A stretch of DNA of 28,648 bases from Bacteroidales bacterium UBA1628 (lineage in GTDB: Bacteria; Bacteroidota; Bacteroidia; Bacteroidales; UBA932), in contig DCMG01000087.1 of the NCBI GenBank assembly GCA_002321335.1, positions 30,675 through 59,322 of the forward strand. Reading direction: 5' to 3'. Position 1 is the first letter of the stretch; each line of letters opens with the position of its first letter. Both the position numbers and the translations under genes were made by a program. Positions 1 through 8,382 of this stretch are shown in pieces. The notes beneath the pieces were generated by a model, which worked only from the letters and a program-made list of their open reading frames with translations, was not told the DNA's origin and did no database searches.

Positions 1-101
1 ATGAATTCGCTGTGCGAATGGGTGATGATCGCAAGGTTTGAATATGTGCCCTTTGCTACTTCCGGACGGATTTCCAGACTGATTTCTTTCTTTTCTTCCA
101 T
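1..101 (-). CDS. DUF3467 family protein (N-terminal part, cut by window edge)
   Basis: Reading leftward from an ATG at 101 gives an open frame of 33 residues, starting MEEKKEISLEIRPEVAKGTY and continuing through SNLAIITHSHSEF to the window edge. The spacing and wording of 'A.G.YSNLAIITHS.SEF' match the start of the short DUF3467 proteins common in Bacteroidota, usually about 100 residues. Their function is not established. The gene diverges from valS, and a TAnnTTTG-type -7 box for it lies at 123-130, placing transcription start a few bases upstream of this ATG. The stop and about two thirds of the protein are outside the window, so the call rests on the N-terminus only. Confidence 0.8.
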   Translation of the reverse strand, partial: MEEKKEISLEIRPEVAKGTYSNLAIITHSHSEF

Positions 102-122
102 AGTATGTATGTATTTTTGAAG

Positions 123-130
123 CAAATTTA
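123..130 (-). promoter_or_regulatory. Candidate -7 promoter element for the DUF3467 gene
   Basis: The plus strand reads CAAATTTA, which is TAAATTTG on the minus strand, a full match to the Bacteroidota -7 consensus TAnnTTTG. It sits 21 bp upstream of the minus-strand ATG at 101. No convincing TTTG -33 box was found at the usual 19-21 bp spacing. It lies only 13 bp from the divergent valS element. Confidence 0.5.
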
Positions 131-143
131 GTGAAAATTGTGC

Positions 144-151
144 TATATTTG
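144..151 (+). promoter_or_regulatory. Candidate -7 promoter element for valS operon
   Basis: TATATTTG matches TAnnTTTG. Transcription would start around 156-160, so the in-frame ATG at 158 would be at or before the 5' end of the mRNA, whereas the ATG at 179 leaves a short leader. The nearest upstream TTTG (116-119) is about 24 bp away, longer than the ideal 19-21 bp. Confidence 0.5.
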
Positions 152-178
152 TAAACTTTGTATATTATAAGCAGCAAT

Positions 179-2842
179 ATGAGCGAGAAAAAAGAACTTT
201 CCGCGAAGTACAATCCGGCGGAAGTAGAAGACAAATGGTACGCATGGTGGACAGAACACAAATGCTTCCACTCCGAACCGAACGAAAAAGAGCCATACAC
301 GATAGTCATTCCGCCACCTAACGTGACGGGAATCCTTCACATGGGTCACGTGCTGAACAACACATTGAATGATGTGCTGATCCGCAAGGCCAGAATGGAC
401 GGAAAGAACGCCTGTTGGGTTCCGGGTACGGACCACGCATCTATTGCTACCGAAAGCAAGGTTGTGGCCAAACTCAAGGGTATGGGAATATCCAAAGAGG
501 ATCTTACCCGCGATGAGTTCATGAAATATGCATGGGAATGGAAGGAAGAGCATGGCGGAATTATTCTCAAGCAGCTTCGCAAATTGGGGGCTTCCTGCGA
601 CTGGGACCGCACAAGGTTCACGATGGAGCCAGAACTTTCCGACGCTGTGATCGCTACATTCTGCTACTTCTATAAAAAAGGAATGATATATAGAGGAGTG
701 CGTATGGTCAACTGGGATCCGGTCGCTCTGACCGCGATCAGTGATGATGAAGTCATCCACAGAGACACCAAGAGCCATTTCTATCACCTTAAATATTATG
801 TTTCCGACGGCAACGGCAATCCGACCGACAAGTACCTTGTGATAGCGACGACCCGTCCGGAGACGATTATGGCCGATGCCGCCATCTGTGTGAACCCTGC
901 CGATGAGAGGCATCATTGGCTGAAAGGTAAGAAGGTGCTTATTCCGTTGATCAACAGAGAGATTCCTGTGATTGAAGATAGCTATGTCGAGATGGATTTC
1001 GGAACTGGCTGCCTAAAGGTCACTCCTGCCCACGACGCTCACGACTATGAGATCGGTCTTCGCCACAATCTTCCTGTCATGGACATCATCGATGACCACG
1101 GGCGTCTGAATGAGAAGGCTCAGATTCTGGTCGGAGAGGATCGCTTCGATGCCAGAAAGAAGATAGTCAAGATGTTGGAGGAGTCCGGCAACCTTGTCAA
1201 GGTGGAGGAATATACCTCCCCGGTGGGATATTCGGAAAGAACCAACGCCGTCATTGAGCCTAAACTCTCCGCCCAGTGGTTCCTCAAGATGGAAGACCTT
1301 GCCGCCAAGGCTCTTGAGAGTGTCGAGTCCGGCAAGATAAAGCTGATCCCGGACAAGTACCGGAACACCTACCGTCACTGGATGGAGAACGCCCACGACT
1401 GGTGCATCTCCCGTCAGCTTTGGTGGGGACAGAGGATTCCGGCATATTATCTCCCTGATGGACAGATAGTTGTCGAAGAGACTTCTGAGAAGGCTCTTGC
1501 GGCGGCTCAGAAGATCAATCCGGCTCTTACCGCCGCTGACCTCAGACAGGATGACGATGTGCTCGACACATGGTTCTCCAGCTGGCTCTGGCCGATCTCC
1601 GTGTTCGATCCTCAGAAGCCTGGCCATCCGGAGCACGAGCCGAATAAGGATCTCGCATACTACTATCCTACAAATGATTTGGTTACGGGACCGGACATCA
1701 TCTTCTTTTGGGTCGCCAGGATGATCATGGCCGGGGACGAGTTCATGAACGACATACCATTCAGTAATGTTTACTTCACTGGAATCGTGCGCGACAAGCT
1801 CGGCAGGAAGATGTCGAAGACCCTCGGCAACTCTCCGGATCCGCTTGACCTCATCGCCAAGTACGGAGCTGATGCCGTGAGAATCGGCATGCTGCTCTGC
1901 TCGTCAGCCGGCAACGACATATTCTATGATGAGTCTCAGGTTGAGCAGGGAAGAAATTTCTGCAACAAGATCTGGAATTCTTTCCGTCTTGTACAAGGAT
2001 GGAATGTTGATGAGGAACTTCAGCAAAGTGATGTTAATAAATTGGCTGTAAATTGGTTCGAGAATAAGTTGAATCAGACGATTCTTGCAGTCGAGGACCA
2101 TTATTCCAAGTTCAGGATCTCCGATGCGCTGATGAGCATCTACAAGCTTTTCTGGGACGAGTACTGTGCCTGGTACCTTGAGGCTGTCAAGCCGGCATTC
2201 GGTGAGAGCATCGACAAGGCTACGTATGACGCCACTATCATATTCTTTGAGAAGTTGCTGAAGATGATTCATCCAGTGATGCCGTTCATCACGGAGGAAC
2301 TTTGGCAGTCCATGGCAGAGCGAAAGGGAGGGGAGACCATCATGTACCAGCCGACTCCTAAGGCCGGCCCTGTCGATGAAAAGGTCATCGAGGAGTTCGG
2401 AATCGCTCAAGAGGCAGTGAACGGAATCCGTGGAATCCGCCAGCAGAAGAACATCTCGCCAAAGGAGAGTCTGGCCTTGAAAGTAAAGGGTGATTTTCCA
2501 ATGAATATGCTTCCGGTGATTACCAAGCTTGCCAACATCTCTTCGGTGGAAAATGTTGCAGATTTCGGTGATGCAGCCGGTGTCTCATTGCTTGTTCGTA
2601 CAGTGGAACTCTTTGTCCCGCTTGAGGGGCTTGTTGATGTCGAGGAGGAGATCAAGAAGATCGAGACCGAGCTGGAACATCAGCGTGGTTTTCTTGAATC
2701 TGTGAGGAAGAAGCTGTCCAACGAAAGCTTTGTAGCCCATGCTCCAGAGAAAGTTGTCGCTCTTGAACGTAAAAAAGAGGCTGACAGCCTTTCAAAGATT
2801 GAAAGTTACGAAAAGGCTCTCGCTGCGTTGAAAAACAAGTAA
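179..2842 (+). CDS. valS: Valine--tRNA ligase
   Basis: Class I aminoacyl-tRNA synthetase that charges tRNA-Val with valine in the cytoplasm. The 887-residue product is normal length for ValS. It carries the HIGH signature as PPPNVTGILHMGH (HMGH at residues 54-57), the editing (CP1) domain with TTRPETIMADAA, the DWCISRQLWWGQRIP segment, and the KMSKS loop as KMSKT at about 544-548. The last 70 residues form the typical C-terminal coiled-coil arm (LVDVEEEIKKIETELEHQ). The ATG at 179 is preferred over an in-frame ATG at 158: the extra seven residues are not ValS-like and the earlier ATG falls at the predicted transcription start. It heads a rightward run continuing into the ybgC-like, tat and ABC-F genes. 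No leader attenuator was seen. Confidence 0.97.
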   Translation: MSEKKELSAKYNPAEVEDKWYAWWTEHKCFHSEPNEKEPYTIVIPPPNVTGILHMGHVLNNTLNDVLIRKARMDGKNACWVPGTDHASIATESKVVAKLKGMGISKEDLTRDEFMKYAWEWKEEHGGIILKQLRKLGASCDWDRTRFTMEPELSDAVIATFCYFYKKGMIYRGVRMVNWDPVALTAISDDEVIHRDTKSHFYHLKYYVSDGNGNPTDKYLVIATTRPETIMADAAICVNPADERHHWLKGKKVLIPLINREIPVIEDSYVEMDFGTGCLKVTPAHDAHDYEIGLRHNLPVMDIIDDHGRLNEKAQILVGEDRFDARKKIVKMLEESGNLVKVEEYTSPVGYSERTNAVIEPKLSAQWFLKMEDLAAKALESVESGKIKLIPDKYRNTYRHWMENAHDWCISRQLWWGQRIPAYYLPDGQIVVEETSEKALAAAQKINPALTAADLRQDDDVLDTWFSSWLWPISVFDPQKPGHPEHEPNKDLAYYYPTNDLVTGPDIIFFWVARMIMAGDEFMNDIPFSNVYFTGIVRDKLGRKMSKTLGNSPDPLDLIAKYGADAVRIGMLLCSSAGNDIFYDESQVEQGRNFCNKIWNSFRLVQGWNVDEELQQSDVNKLAVNWFENKLNQTILAVEDHYSKFRISDALMSIYKLFWDEYCAWYLEAVKPAFGESIDKATYDATIIFFEKLLKMIHPVMPFITEELWQSMAERKGGETIMYQPTPKAGPVDEKVIEEFGIAQEAVNGIRGIRQQKNISPKESLALKVKGDFPMNMLPVITKLANISSVENVADFGDAAGVSLLVRTVELFVPLEGLVDVEEEIKKIETELEHQRGFLESVRKKLSNESFVAHAPEKVVALERKKEADSLSKIESYEKALAALKNK

Positions 2843-2845
2843 TGA

Positions 2846-2878
2846 AACGAATTTGTTATAGATTGCAACATTTTTGTT
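2846..2878 (+). repeat. 33-bp tandem-dyad element, copy A
   Basis: Two AAC-N6-GTT dyads (2846-2857, AACGAATTTGTT; 2867-2878, AACATTTTTGTT) are separated by exactly 9 bp. The copy fills the gap between the valS stop and the next gene; the second dyad ends one base before the ATG at 2879. The same geometry recurs at 8332-8364 (inverted), 14411-14443 and 18150-18182, and the 13-mer AACATTTTTGTTA is identical in all four. The function is unknown. Confidence 0.75.
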
Positions 2879-3292
2879 ATGGTATTTTCTGAGACATCTT
2901 TCCCTGTCAGATACTACGAAACCGACCAGATGGGCATCGTGCATCACTCGAATTATATCCGTTACTTCGAGTGTGCGAGGAACAACCTGATGATTGAGTG
3001 CGGTTACCCGATAGAGAAATGTGAGGAGGATGGTGTGACAATCCCGATAGTCACAGTGGAGTGCCGTTACAGGTTCCCCGCGAAAATGGGTGATGTCGTC
3101 CGCGCTGTCGCTATGATTGACGAGGTTCCTATGGCGAAGCTTTACGTCAGGCAGGCGGTTTACAATCAGGACGGGGTGCTCTGTGTGGAGGGTAAGGTCT
3201 CCCTTGGCTTCCTGAACAAGCAGTCCGGCCGCCCTGTGCGTTGCCCAGAAAAGCTGGTGAAGGCGATCGAGGCTCACATAAACGATAAATAG
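2879..3292 (+). CDS. YbgC/FadM-like acyl-CoA thioesterase (hotdog fold)
   Basis: The 137-residue protein has the 4-hydroxybenzoyl-CoA-thioesterase/YbgC signature near its N-terminus: RYYETDQMGIVHHSNYIRYFECAR, with the catalytic-type Asp in ETDQMG and the His of VHHSNY. Length and the single hotdog domain fit the family, which hydrolyses acyl-CoA thioesters in the cytoplasm; the substrate cannot be read from sequence. In other bacteria ybgC often sits with tol-pal envelope genes, but here it is between valS and tatAC. The start follows 36 bp after valS and abuts repeat copy A, so separate expression from valS is possible. The assignment to the family is firm; the physiological role is not. Confidence 0.88.
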   Translation: MVFSETSFPVRYYETDQMGIVHHSNYIRYFECARNNLMIECGYPIEKCEEDGVTIPIVTVECRYRFPAKMGDVVRAVAMIDEVPMAKLYVRQAVYNQDGVLCVEGKVSLGFLNKQSGRPVRCPEKLVKAIEAHINDK

Positions 3293-3315
3293 ATAACACA
3301 AAAATAATTTAGAAT

Positions 3316-3555
3316 ATGTTTTTTATAGTTCCTTTGGGCGTTGTAGGTCCTTGGCAGGTGGTGATCATCGCCCTTGTCATCATTCTCCTTTTCGGTGGAA
3401 AGAAGATTCCTGAACTCATGAAGGGCCTTGGCAAAGGTGTCAAGAGTTTCAAGGAAGGCATGAACGAGGTTGAGAACCAGATCAGTGACATCGACAAGGA
3501 TCTCAACTCCACAGCCAAGACTCCAGACAAAATCGAGAAGATCGAGAAGAAATAA
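3316..3555 (+). CDS. tatA: Sec-independent protein translocase subunit TatA
   Basis: A 79-residue protein with one N-terminal membrane helix (about residues 10-27, GPWQVVIIALVIILLF), then the TatA hinge FGGKKIPEL and the amphipathic helix MKGLGKGVKSFKEGMNEV, ending in a charged, flexible tail. This is the full TatA/TatE pattern. TatA oligomerises to form the route by which folded, twin-arginine-signal proteins cross the inner membrane. The stop overlaps the tatC start (TAATG at 3553-3557), which implies translational coupling. No separate tatB is present here, consistent with the TatA-TatC minimal system common in this phylum. Confidence 0.94.
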   Translation: MFFIVPLGVVGPWQVVIIALVIILLFGGKKIPELMKGLGKGVKSFKEGMNEVENQISDIDKDLNSTAKTPDKIEKIEKK

Positions 3556-4337
3556 TGGCGGCAGCTGAGGCTGAGATGTCCTTTTGGGACCATCTTGAAG
3601 TGCTGAGGGGAACATTGTTCCGCTCAGTGCTTGTCATTACACTTGTAAGCGTAGTGGTCTTCTGCTTCAAGTCGTTCGTTTTTGACGACATCATCCTGGC
3701 TCCAACAAAGAGCGATTTCTTCATCTATAAGTGGCTGAGAATGGGCGATATGCAGATGTCGTTGGTGAATCTGGACATTTCTGCCCAGTTCTTTGTGCAT
3801 CTTCAGGTAGCATTCGAGCTAGGGTTCATCCTGTCTTTCCCGTATGTTTGTTTCGAGATTTGGAAATTCATAGCTCCGGCTCTATACAAGAATGAAAAAC
3901 GTGCTGTCAGAGGAGCCTTCCTTTCGGCATCGTTCCTGTTCTATCTCGGACTTGTGATCGGTTACTATCTGATTGTCCCTATCTCGCTTAACTTTTTCAT
4001 GGGCTACAAGGTAAGTGATGAGGTGATGAACACAATCTCGTTGACTTCGTATATCTCGATGTTCACTTCAACTGTGCTTGCGTTTGGTATTGTGTTTGAG
4101 TTTCCTATCGTTGTCGTAATTCTGTCCAAACTCGGAATTGTCACCAGAAACACTCTGGTCAAGTACCGCAGGCATGCTATTGTTGTCATACTTTGCATCG
4201 CCGCCATCATCACGCCGGCGGATCCTATGTCTATGTTGATAGCGGCGGCTCCGCTTCTTATTCTGTATGAGATTTGTGTGATGTGCTGCAGGCCGGCTCC
4301 ACCGGAAGATGCGCCTGAGATTAAAGAGGAGGCATAG
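3555..4337 (+). CDS. tatC: Sec-independent protein translocase subunit TatC
   Basis: The 260-residue integral membrane protein starts with the TatC hallmark MSFWDHLEVLRGTLFRS, containing the conserved LEVLR segment that recognises twin-arginine signal peptides. About six hydrophobic helices follow, with FELGFILSFPYVCFEIWKFIAPALYKNEKR (positions about 90-118) corresponding to the family's conserved cytoplasmic loop, and ITPADPMSMLIAAAPLLILYE near the end. TatC is the signal-receptor core of the Tat translocase. The start overlaps the tatA stop; an internal Met at residue 8 is the only alternative. The next gene begins 2 bp after the tatC stop. Confidence 0.95.
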   Translation: MAAAEAEMSFWDHLEVLRGTLFRSVLVITLVSVVVFCFKSFVFDDIILAPTKSDFFIYKWLRMGDMQMSLVNLDISAQFFVHLQVAFELGFILSFPYVCFEIWKFIAPALYKNEKRAVRGAFLSASFLFYLGLVIGYYLIVPISLNFFMGYKVSDEVMNTISLTSYISMFTSTVLAFGIVFEFPIVVVILSKLGIVTRNTLVKYRRHAIVVILCIAAIITPADPMSMLIAAAPLLILYEICVMCCRPAPPEDAPEIKEEA

Positions 4338-4339
4338 AA

Positions 4340-6292
4340 ATGATTTCTATCAATGGATTGACAGTGGCCTACGGAGGCTATACTTTATTGGACAGCATTG
4401 ATTTCCACATCAGTGAGAAGGACAAGATAGGCCTTGTCGGCAAGAACGGAGCCGGGAAGTCCACGATCATGAAACTGATCTGCGGGCTTCAGAGTCCGAC
4501 TTCCGGAAGCATAGACAAGCCTAATGATCTCAGAATCGGCTATCTTCCTCAGATTATGGAGCACCACAAGGGGAGGACCGTGATGGAGGAGACATTGACC
4601 GCTTTTGACCACATCACAGAGATTCAGTCTGAACTGGACAGTGTCAATGCTCAACTTGCCGAGAGAACTGACTATGAGTCAGAAGACTATCTTTCCCTTA
4701 TCAACCGTCTCAATGACTTGACGGATGCTATGGCGATGAGCCAGTCGGAGCCTCCTGAGGTTCTGGCACAAAAGACCCTTCTTGGTCTGGGATTTAAGGA
4801 TGAGGATTTCGGCCGCAGGACAGAGACTTTCAGCCAGGGTTGGAATATGCGCATTGAACTGGCGAAGATCCTTCTGTCAGAGCCTGATGTCCTGCTTCTT
4901 GACGAGCCCACCAACCATCTTGACATCGAGTCGATTGAGTGGCTGGAGGATTATCTTAAAGGTCATCGCGGCTCGTTGCTGCTGGTCTCGCATGACAGGA
5001 AATTCCTTGACACTGTCACAAATCGTACGGTCGAGATCATGCTCGGGCATATTCACGACTATAAGGTACCTTACAGTAAATATGTGGAGCTGAGGAAGGA
5101 GAGGATTGCCCAGCAGATGGCTGCTTACGAAAACCAGCAGAAAATGATAGAGAAGACGGAGGACTTCATCAACCGTTTTCGTTACAAGCCTACGAAGTCC
5201 AACCAGGTGCAGTCCAGGATCAAGCAGCTTGAAAAGCTTGACAGAGTGGAGATTGACGAGACTGACAATGTCACTCTTACGGTTAAGTTTCCACCGGCTC
5301 CACGTTCAGGTGACATCGTTTTCAAAGGGAAGGATTTAACGGTTGGCTATCCGGAAAAAGTTGTCTTCAGGAATGCGGATATTGAGGTCAGAAGGGGAGA
5401 GAAGGTAGCCTTGATCGGGCGCAACGGTGAAGGTAAGACCACGCTTATGCGAGTGATAATGGGGGAGTTGCAGCCAATCAGCGGCGAGGCCAAGATTGGC
5501 TATAATGTCTCTATTGGATATTACGCACAGAATCAAGAGGATATCCTTGACCGCAATCTTACAGTGTGGGAGACTCTTGACAACATCGCTGTCGGAGATG
5601 TCCGGAACAAACTCCGTGACATTCTGGCTCAGTTCCTGTTCCGTGGCGAGGACATCGACAAGAAGGTCAGCATCTTGTCCGGAGGTGAGCGCGCGCGTCT
5701 CGGCATGGCCAAATTCATGCTCCAGCCATATAATGTCCTGGCTCTTGACGAGCCTACCAACCACATGGACATCAAATCCAAGGATATTCTCAAACAGGCT
5801 TTGAAGGCCTACGATGGCACGCTCATTGTGGTATCTCACGACCGTGACTTTCTTGAAGGATTGGTCGACAAGATGTACGAATTCCGTGACGGAAAGGTCA
5901 AGGAGCATCTGGGCAGTGTCCATGATTTCTTGGAAGAGAGGAAGATAGAGAATCTTCAGGAACTCGAGAGGCGTTTCGCCCCAAAGCAACCTGTTGCGGC
6001 GACAGATGATGACAAGGATAGTTCTTTGGCTAGGAAAGAGTTGGCGCAGAAAGAGTTCGAACAGAGACGCAGTGATTCCAAGGAAATACGCAGAATCCGC
6101 CACAGGGTTGAATTTATTGAGTCCGAGATAGGCAAGATCGAGGAGAAGATGAAATCCCTCGAAAAAATCCTCTCCGATCCCGGGCCGGAAGACGACATCA
6201 TGGAACTGACAAGAACATACCTAGAGGACAAGCGTGAGCTTGACCACAAGACATCGGAGTGGGAAAACTTGATGGAAAAATTAGATGTATAA
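4340..6292 (+). CDS. ABC-F family ATPase (ribosome-associated type)
   Basis: The 650-residue soluble protein has two ABC cassettes and no membrane domain. The first has Walker A GKNGAGKST (34-42), signature FSQGWNMR and Walker B LLLDEPTNHLD. The second has GRNGEGKTT, LSGGERARLGMAKFML and ALDEPTNHMD. A charged linker rich in K/R/Q between the cassettes corresponds to the P-site tRNA-interaction motif, and the last 70 residues form a coiled coil like the Uup C-terminal domain. ABC-F proteins act on the ribosome during translation or give antibiotic protection; overall shape is closest to Uup/YdiF-type housekeeping members. Which subgroup it belongs to is not certain. The start lies 2 bp after the tatC stop, so the genes are probably co-translated. 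Confidence 0.92.
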   Translation: MISINGLTVAYGGYTLLDSIDFHISEKDKIGLVGKNGAGKSTIMKLICGLQSPTSGSIDKPNDLRIGYLPQIMEHHKGRTVMEETLTAFDHITEIQSELDSVNAQLAERTDYESEDYLSLINRLNDLTDAMAMSQSEPPEVLAQKTLLGLGFKDEDFGRRTETFSQGWNMRIELAKILLSEPDVLLLDEPTNHLDIESIEWLEDYLKGHRGSLLLVSHDRKFLDTVTNRTVEIMLGHIHDYKVPYSKYVELRKERIAQQMAAYENQQKMIEKTEDFINRFRYKPTKSNQVQSRIKQLEKLDRVEIDETDNVTLTVKFPPAPRSGDIVFKGKDLTVGYPEKVVFRNADIEVRRGEKVALIGRNGEGKTTLMRVIMGELQPISGEAKIGYNVSIGYYAQNQEDILDRNLTVWETLDNIAVGDVRNKLRDILAQFLFRGEDIDKKVSILSGGERARLGMAKFMLQPYNVLALDEPTNHMDIKSKDILKQALKAYDGTLIVVSHDRDFLEGLVDKMYEFRDGKVKEHLGSVHDFLEERKIENLQELERRFAPKQPVAATDDDKDSSLARKELAQKEFEQRRSDSKEIRRIRHRVEFIESEIGKIEEKMKSLEKILSDPGPEDDIMELTRTYLEDKRELDHKTSEWENLMEKLDV

Positions 6293-6316
6293 GAATGTTT
6301 TAATTTTATAAAGGTT

Positions 6317-7222
6317 ATGAATATTAAATCTTTATTTGCGGTTATTTTCGCCGCGGCTTCAATGCCAGCACTTTCTATGGCCCAGACCAGGACCATAGAG
6401 CATGAATATTCAGAGTTTGACGCCATCTCGGTGTCGGATGGCTTCAAGGTCACTATGGTTGAAAAGGATGGTTACAATGCTAAATTCAAGGTCAGCGACG
6501 CCCTTGAGAGTTATCTGGAATGTTACGTCAAAGGTGGTACTCTTTACATCGGCATTGATGAAAAGTCAGTCCCGAAAGAGGTTAAAAAATCATTTAAGGG
6601 AAAGAACGTAGACGGACCTGTACTTGAGGCTACTGTTTATGTGCCGTCCCTTAACTCGATAACACTCAACGATGATTGCACATTCTCTTGCGATAACGAT
6701 CTGAGAGCCGGTGCTTTTAAGATGAGCCTTGCGGGCAATTCAAGCATCTCCAATCTAAATGTGGTCGCTGAGTCTGCGGTTGTCTCAGTCAGCAAGAAGT
6801 CTAAGTTGTCTTCCTTCAATGTGAAGACTGACAACAAACTTACCGTGAATGCTGAAGGCAGCGCCAGCGCTGTCATTGAATATGCGGCCAAGAGTCTTTC
6901 CGTGAATAACTCAGGTTCAGCGGACCTGGCCATTAACGGGCAGTGTGGTGATGCGTCAGTAAGCACGGCCGGCAGCGCGAAACTGTCTCTTTCCGGAAAA
7001 ACAGGCACACTGAAAGTCACTGGAAAAGGCGGTTCATCAAAGATAGACGCACTTTCGGTTTCTGTAGATGATGTTGTGGTCTCTTTGGATGGAGCGGACC
7101 TGACCGTGGCTCCTGGCAAGAACCTTTCTCTTGATCTTGGCAAAGGAGCCAGTGTCTGCTATTCCGGAGATCCAAAGATCAAGATAATCAAGATACAGAA
7201 CGCGACTGTAACCCGTAAATAA
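6317..7222 (+). CDS. Secreted GIN-domain (DUF2807) protein
   Basis: The 301-residue protein has an N-terminal signal peptide (basic start MNIK, hydrophobic core, probable cleavage after residue 22 in ALSMA-QT). The mature part starts HEYSEFDAISVSDGFKVTMV, the characteristic opening of the 'head GIN domain' family often annotated as putative auto-transporter adhesin in Bacteroidota. The rest is short beta-strand repeats rich in Ser, Gly, Asn and Val, fitting a right-handed beta-helix. There is no lipobox, so it is periplasmic or surface-associated by other means. Function in this phylum is not established. The stop overlaps the dipeptidase start by one base (TAATG at 7220-7224), a tight translational linkage. 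Confidence 0.82.
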   Translation: MNIKSLFAVIFAAASMPALSMAQTRTIEHEYSEFDAISVSDGFKVTMVEKDGYNAKFKVSDALESYLECYVKGGTLYIGIDEKSVPKEVKKSFKGKNVDGPVLEATVYVPSLNSITLNDDCTFSCDNDLRAGAFKMSLAGNSSISNLNVVAESAVVSVSKKSKLSSFNVKTDNKLTVNAEGSASAVIEYAAKSLSVNNSGSADLAINGQCGDASVSTAGSAKLSLSGKTGTLKVTGKGGSSKIDALSVSVDDVVVSLDGADLTVAPGKNLSLDLGKGASVCYSGDPKIKIIKIQNATVTRK

Positions 7223-8304
7223 TGTTCATTCTGGATTCTCATTGCGACACGCCGACGATGATGATGCGAGGGCGTGACATCGGGATGGACAACGAGAGGG
7301 GGCATGTTGATCTGCCGAAGCTTAAGGCCGGCGGAGTCAGTGCCTCTTTCTTCGCTTTATACACACCCCCAGACATGGAACCGGATGCGGCTACACGTTA
7401 TGCTATGGAGATGATAGGCCGTATTTATGATCAGGTTGGCGTCAATCCAGACGTGGCATCATTGGCCATGTCTCCGGAGGACGCGCTTGAGAATGTCTCC
7501 AAAGGTTTGATTTCCATTTTTATAGGAATGGAAAACGGTGCCCCGATCCAAAAATCATTGTCACTCTTGCGTACGTTTTTCCGTCTTGGGGTACGTTATA
7601 TGACTCTTACCCATAACGGAGACAACGAAATCGCGGATTCTGCGGCTCAGGGAAAACGTTGGCACGGATTGAGCCAGTTCGGCAGGGACGTGATTGCGGA
7701 AATGAACCGCCTAGGAATGATCATTGACATAGCACACGCCTCGGACGAGACGTTTTACGATGTCCTTGAATATTCACGTGCCCCGATTGTCTCAACGCAT
7801 TCCTGCTGCCGTGCTTTGGCTCACCATAGAAGAAATATGTCTGATGAGATGCTGCGCGCGCTTGCCGATAAGGGAGGCGTGATACAAATCAATTTTTATC
7901 CGGTATTCCTTTCAGATACTTTTGCGAAGATTTTGTCAGACTCTGGTCTGGAATCAAAGAGTTGGACTGAGCAGGATTGGATAAAAGATCCTTTGAATCC
8001 GGCTAAAGCCGCGGCTTGGAACGCGGTGCAGGATGAATTGGCTGCCTTGCCAAGACCTTCTTATAAGGATGTAGTGGATCACATAGACCATGCCGTGAAG
8101 GTGGCAGGCATAGACAGCGTCGGCATCGGAACCGATTATGATGGTATTGAGGTGACACCAGTGGGACTCGAAAACATATCAAAAATCAAAGTGATTTTTG
8201 ATGAAATGTCCCGGCGCGGTTATTCGGATGACCAGATCGAGAAGGTGGCCGGCAAGAATTTCCTTAGAGTGTTCAAAGAAGTTACCGATTATGCAGCCAA
8301 ATAG
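7222..8304 (+). CDS. Membrane-dipeptidase-type (M19) dipeptidase
   Basis: The 360-residue enzyme belongs to the renal-dipeptidase (peptidase M19) family of di-zinc hydrolases that cleave dipeptides. Metal-ligand candidates are visible in order: H7 and D9 in LDSHCDTP, E104 in FIGMENGAP, H193 in VSTHSCCRAL, and the His pair at 201-202 before RRNMSDE. The conserved IDIAHASDETF segment and the late GIGTDYDGIE motif are also present. No signal peptide is apparent, so a cytoplasmic location is likely. Its start is fused to the stop of the GIN-domain gene (TAATG). It is the last gene of the rightward run and converges on cinA. Confidence 0.93.
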   Translation: MFILDSHCDTPTMMMRGRDIGMDNERGHVDLPKLKAGGVSASFFALYTPPDMEPDAATRYAMEMIGRIYDQVGVNPDVASLAMSPEDALENVSKGLISIFIGMENGAPIQKSLSLLRTFFRLGVRYMTLTHNGDNEIADSAAQGKRWHGLSQFGRDVIAEMNRLGMIIDIAHASDETFYDVLEYSRAPIVSTHSCCRALAHHRRNMSDEMLRALADKGGVIQINFYPVFLSDTFAKILSDSGLESKSWTEQDWIKDPLNPAKAAAWNAVQDELAALPRPSYKDVVDHIDHAVKVAGIDSVGIGTDYDGIEVTPVGLENISKIKVIFDEMSRRGYSDDQIEKVAGKNFLRVFKEVTDYAAK

Positions 8305-8326
8305 TATCTGAACGACGGCAATTGTG

Positions 8327-8369
8327 GCGGTAACAAAAATGTTTATATAACAAACAAATTTGTTACCGC
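8327..8369. repeat. 33-bp tandem-dyad element, copy B, within an 11-bp-arm inverted repeat
   Basis: On the minus strand this is the same element as copies A, C and D: AACAAATTTGTT (8353-8364) and, 9 bp on, AACATTTTTGTT (8332-8343). In this copy the ends extend to perfect 11-bp arms GCGGTAACAAA (8327-8337) and TTTGTTACCGC (8359-8369). It lies between convergent dipeptidase and cinA genes, so the longer stem could also act in transcript termination, though no clear U-tract follows. Confidence 0.75.
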
Positions 8370-8382
8370 TATTGATTTTGAT

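Noticed and set aside
143..916. 257-residue minus-strand open frame opposite valS
   Set aside because: It lies wholly opposite an unmistakable valS and shows no recognisable motif; long antisense frames are common opposite GC-rich third codon positions.
5336..6103. 255-residue minus-strand open frame opposite the ABC-F gene
   Set aside because: The coding strand has intact ABC signature and Walker motifs; the antisense product has no family features.
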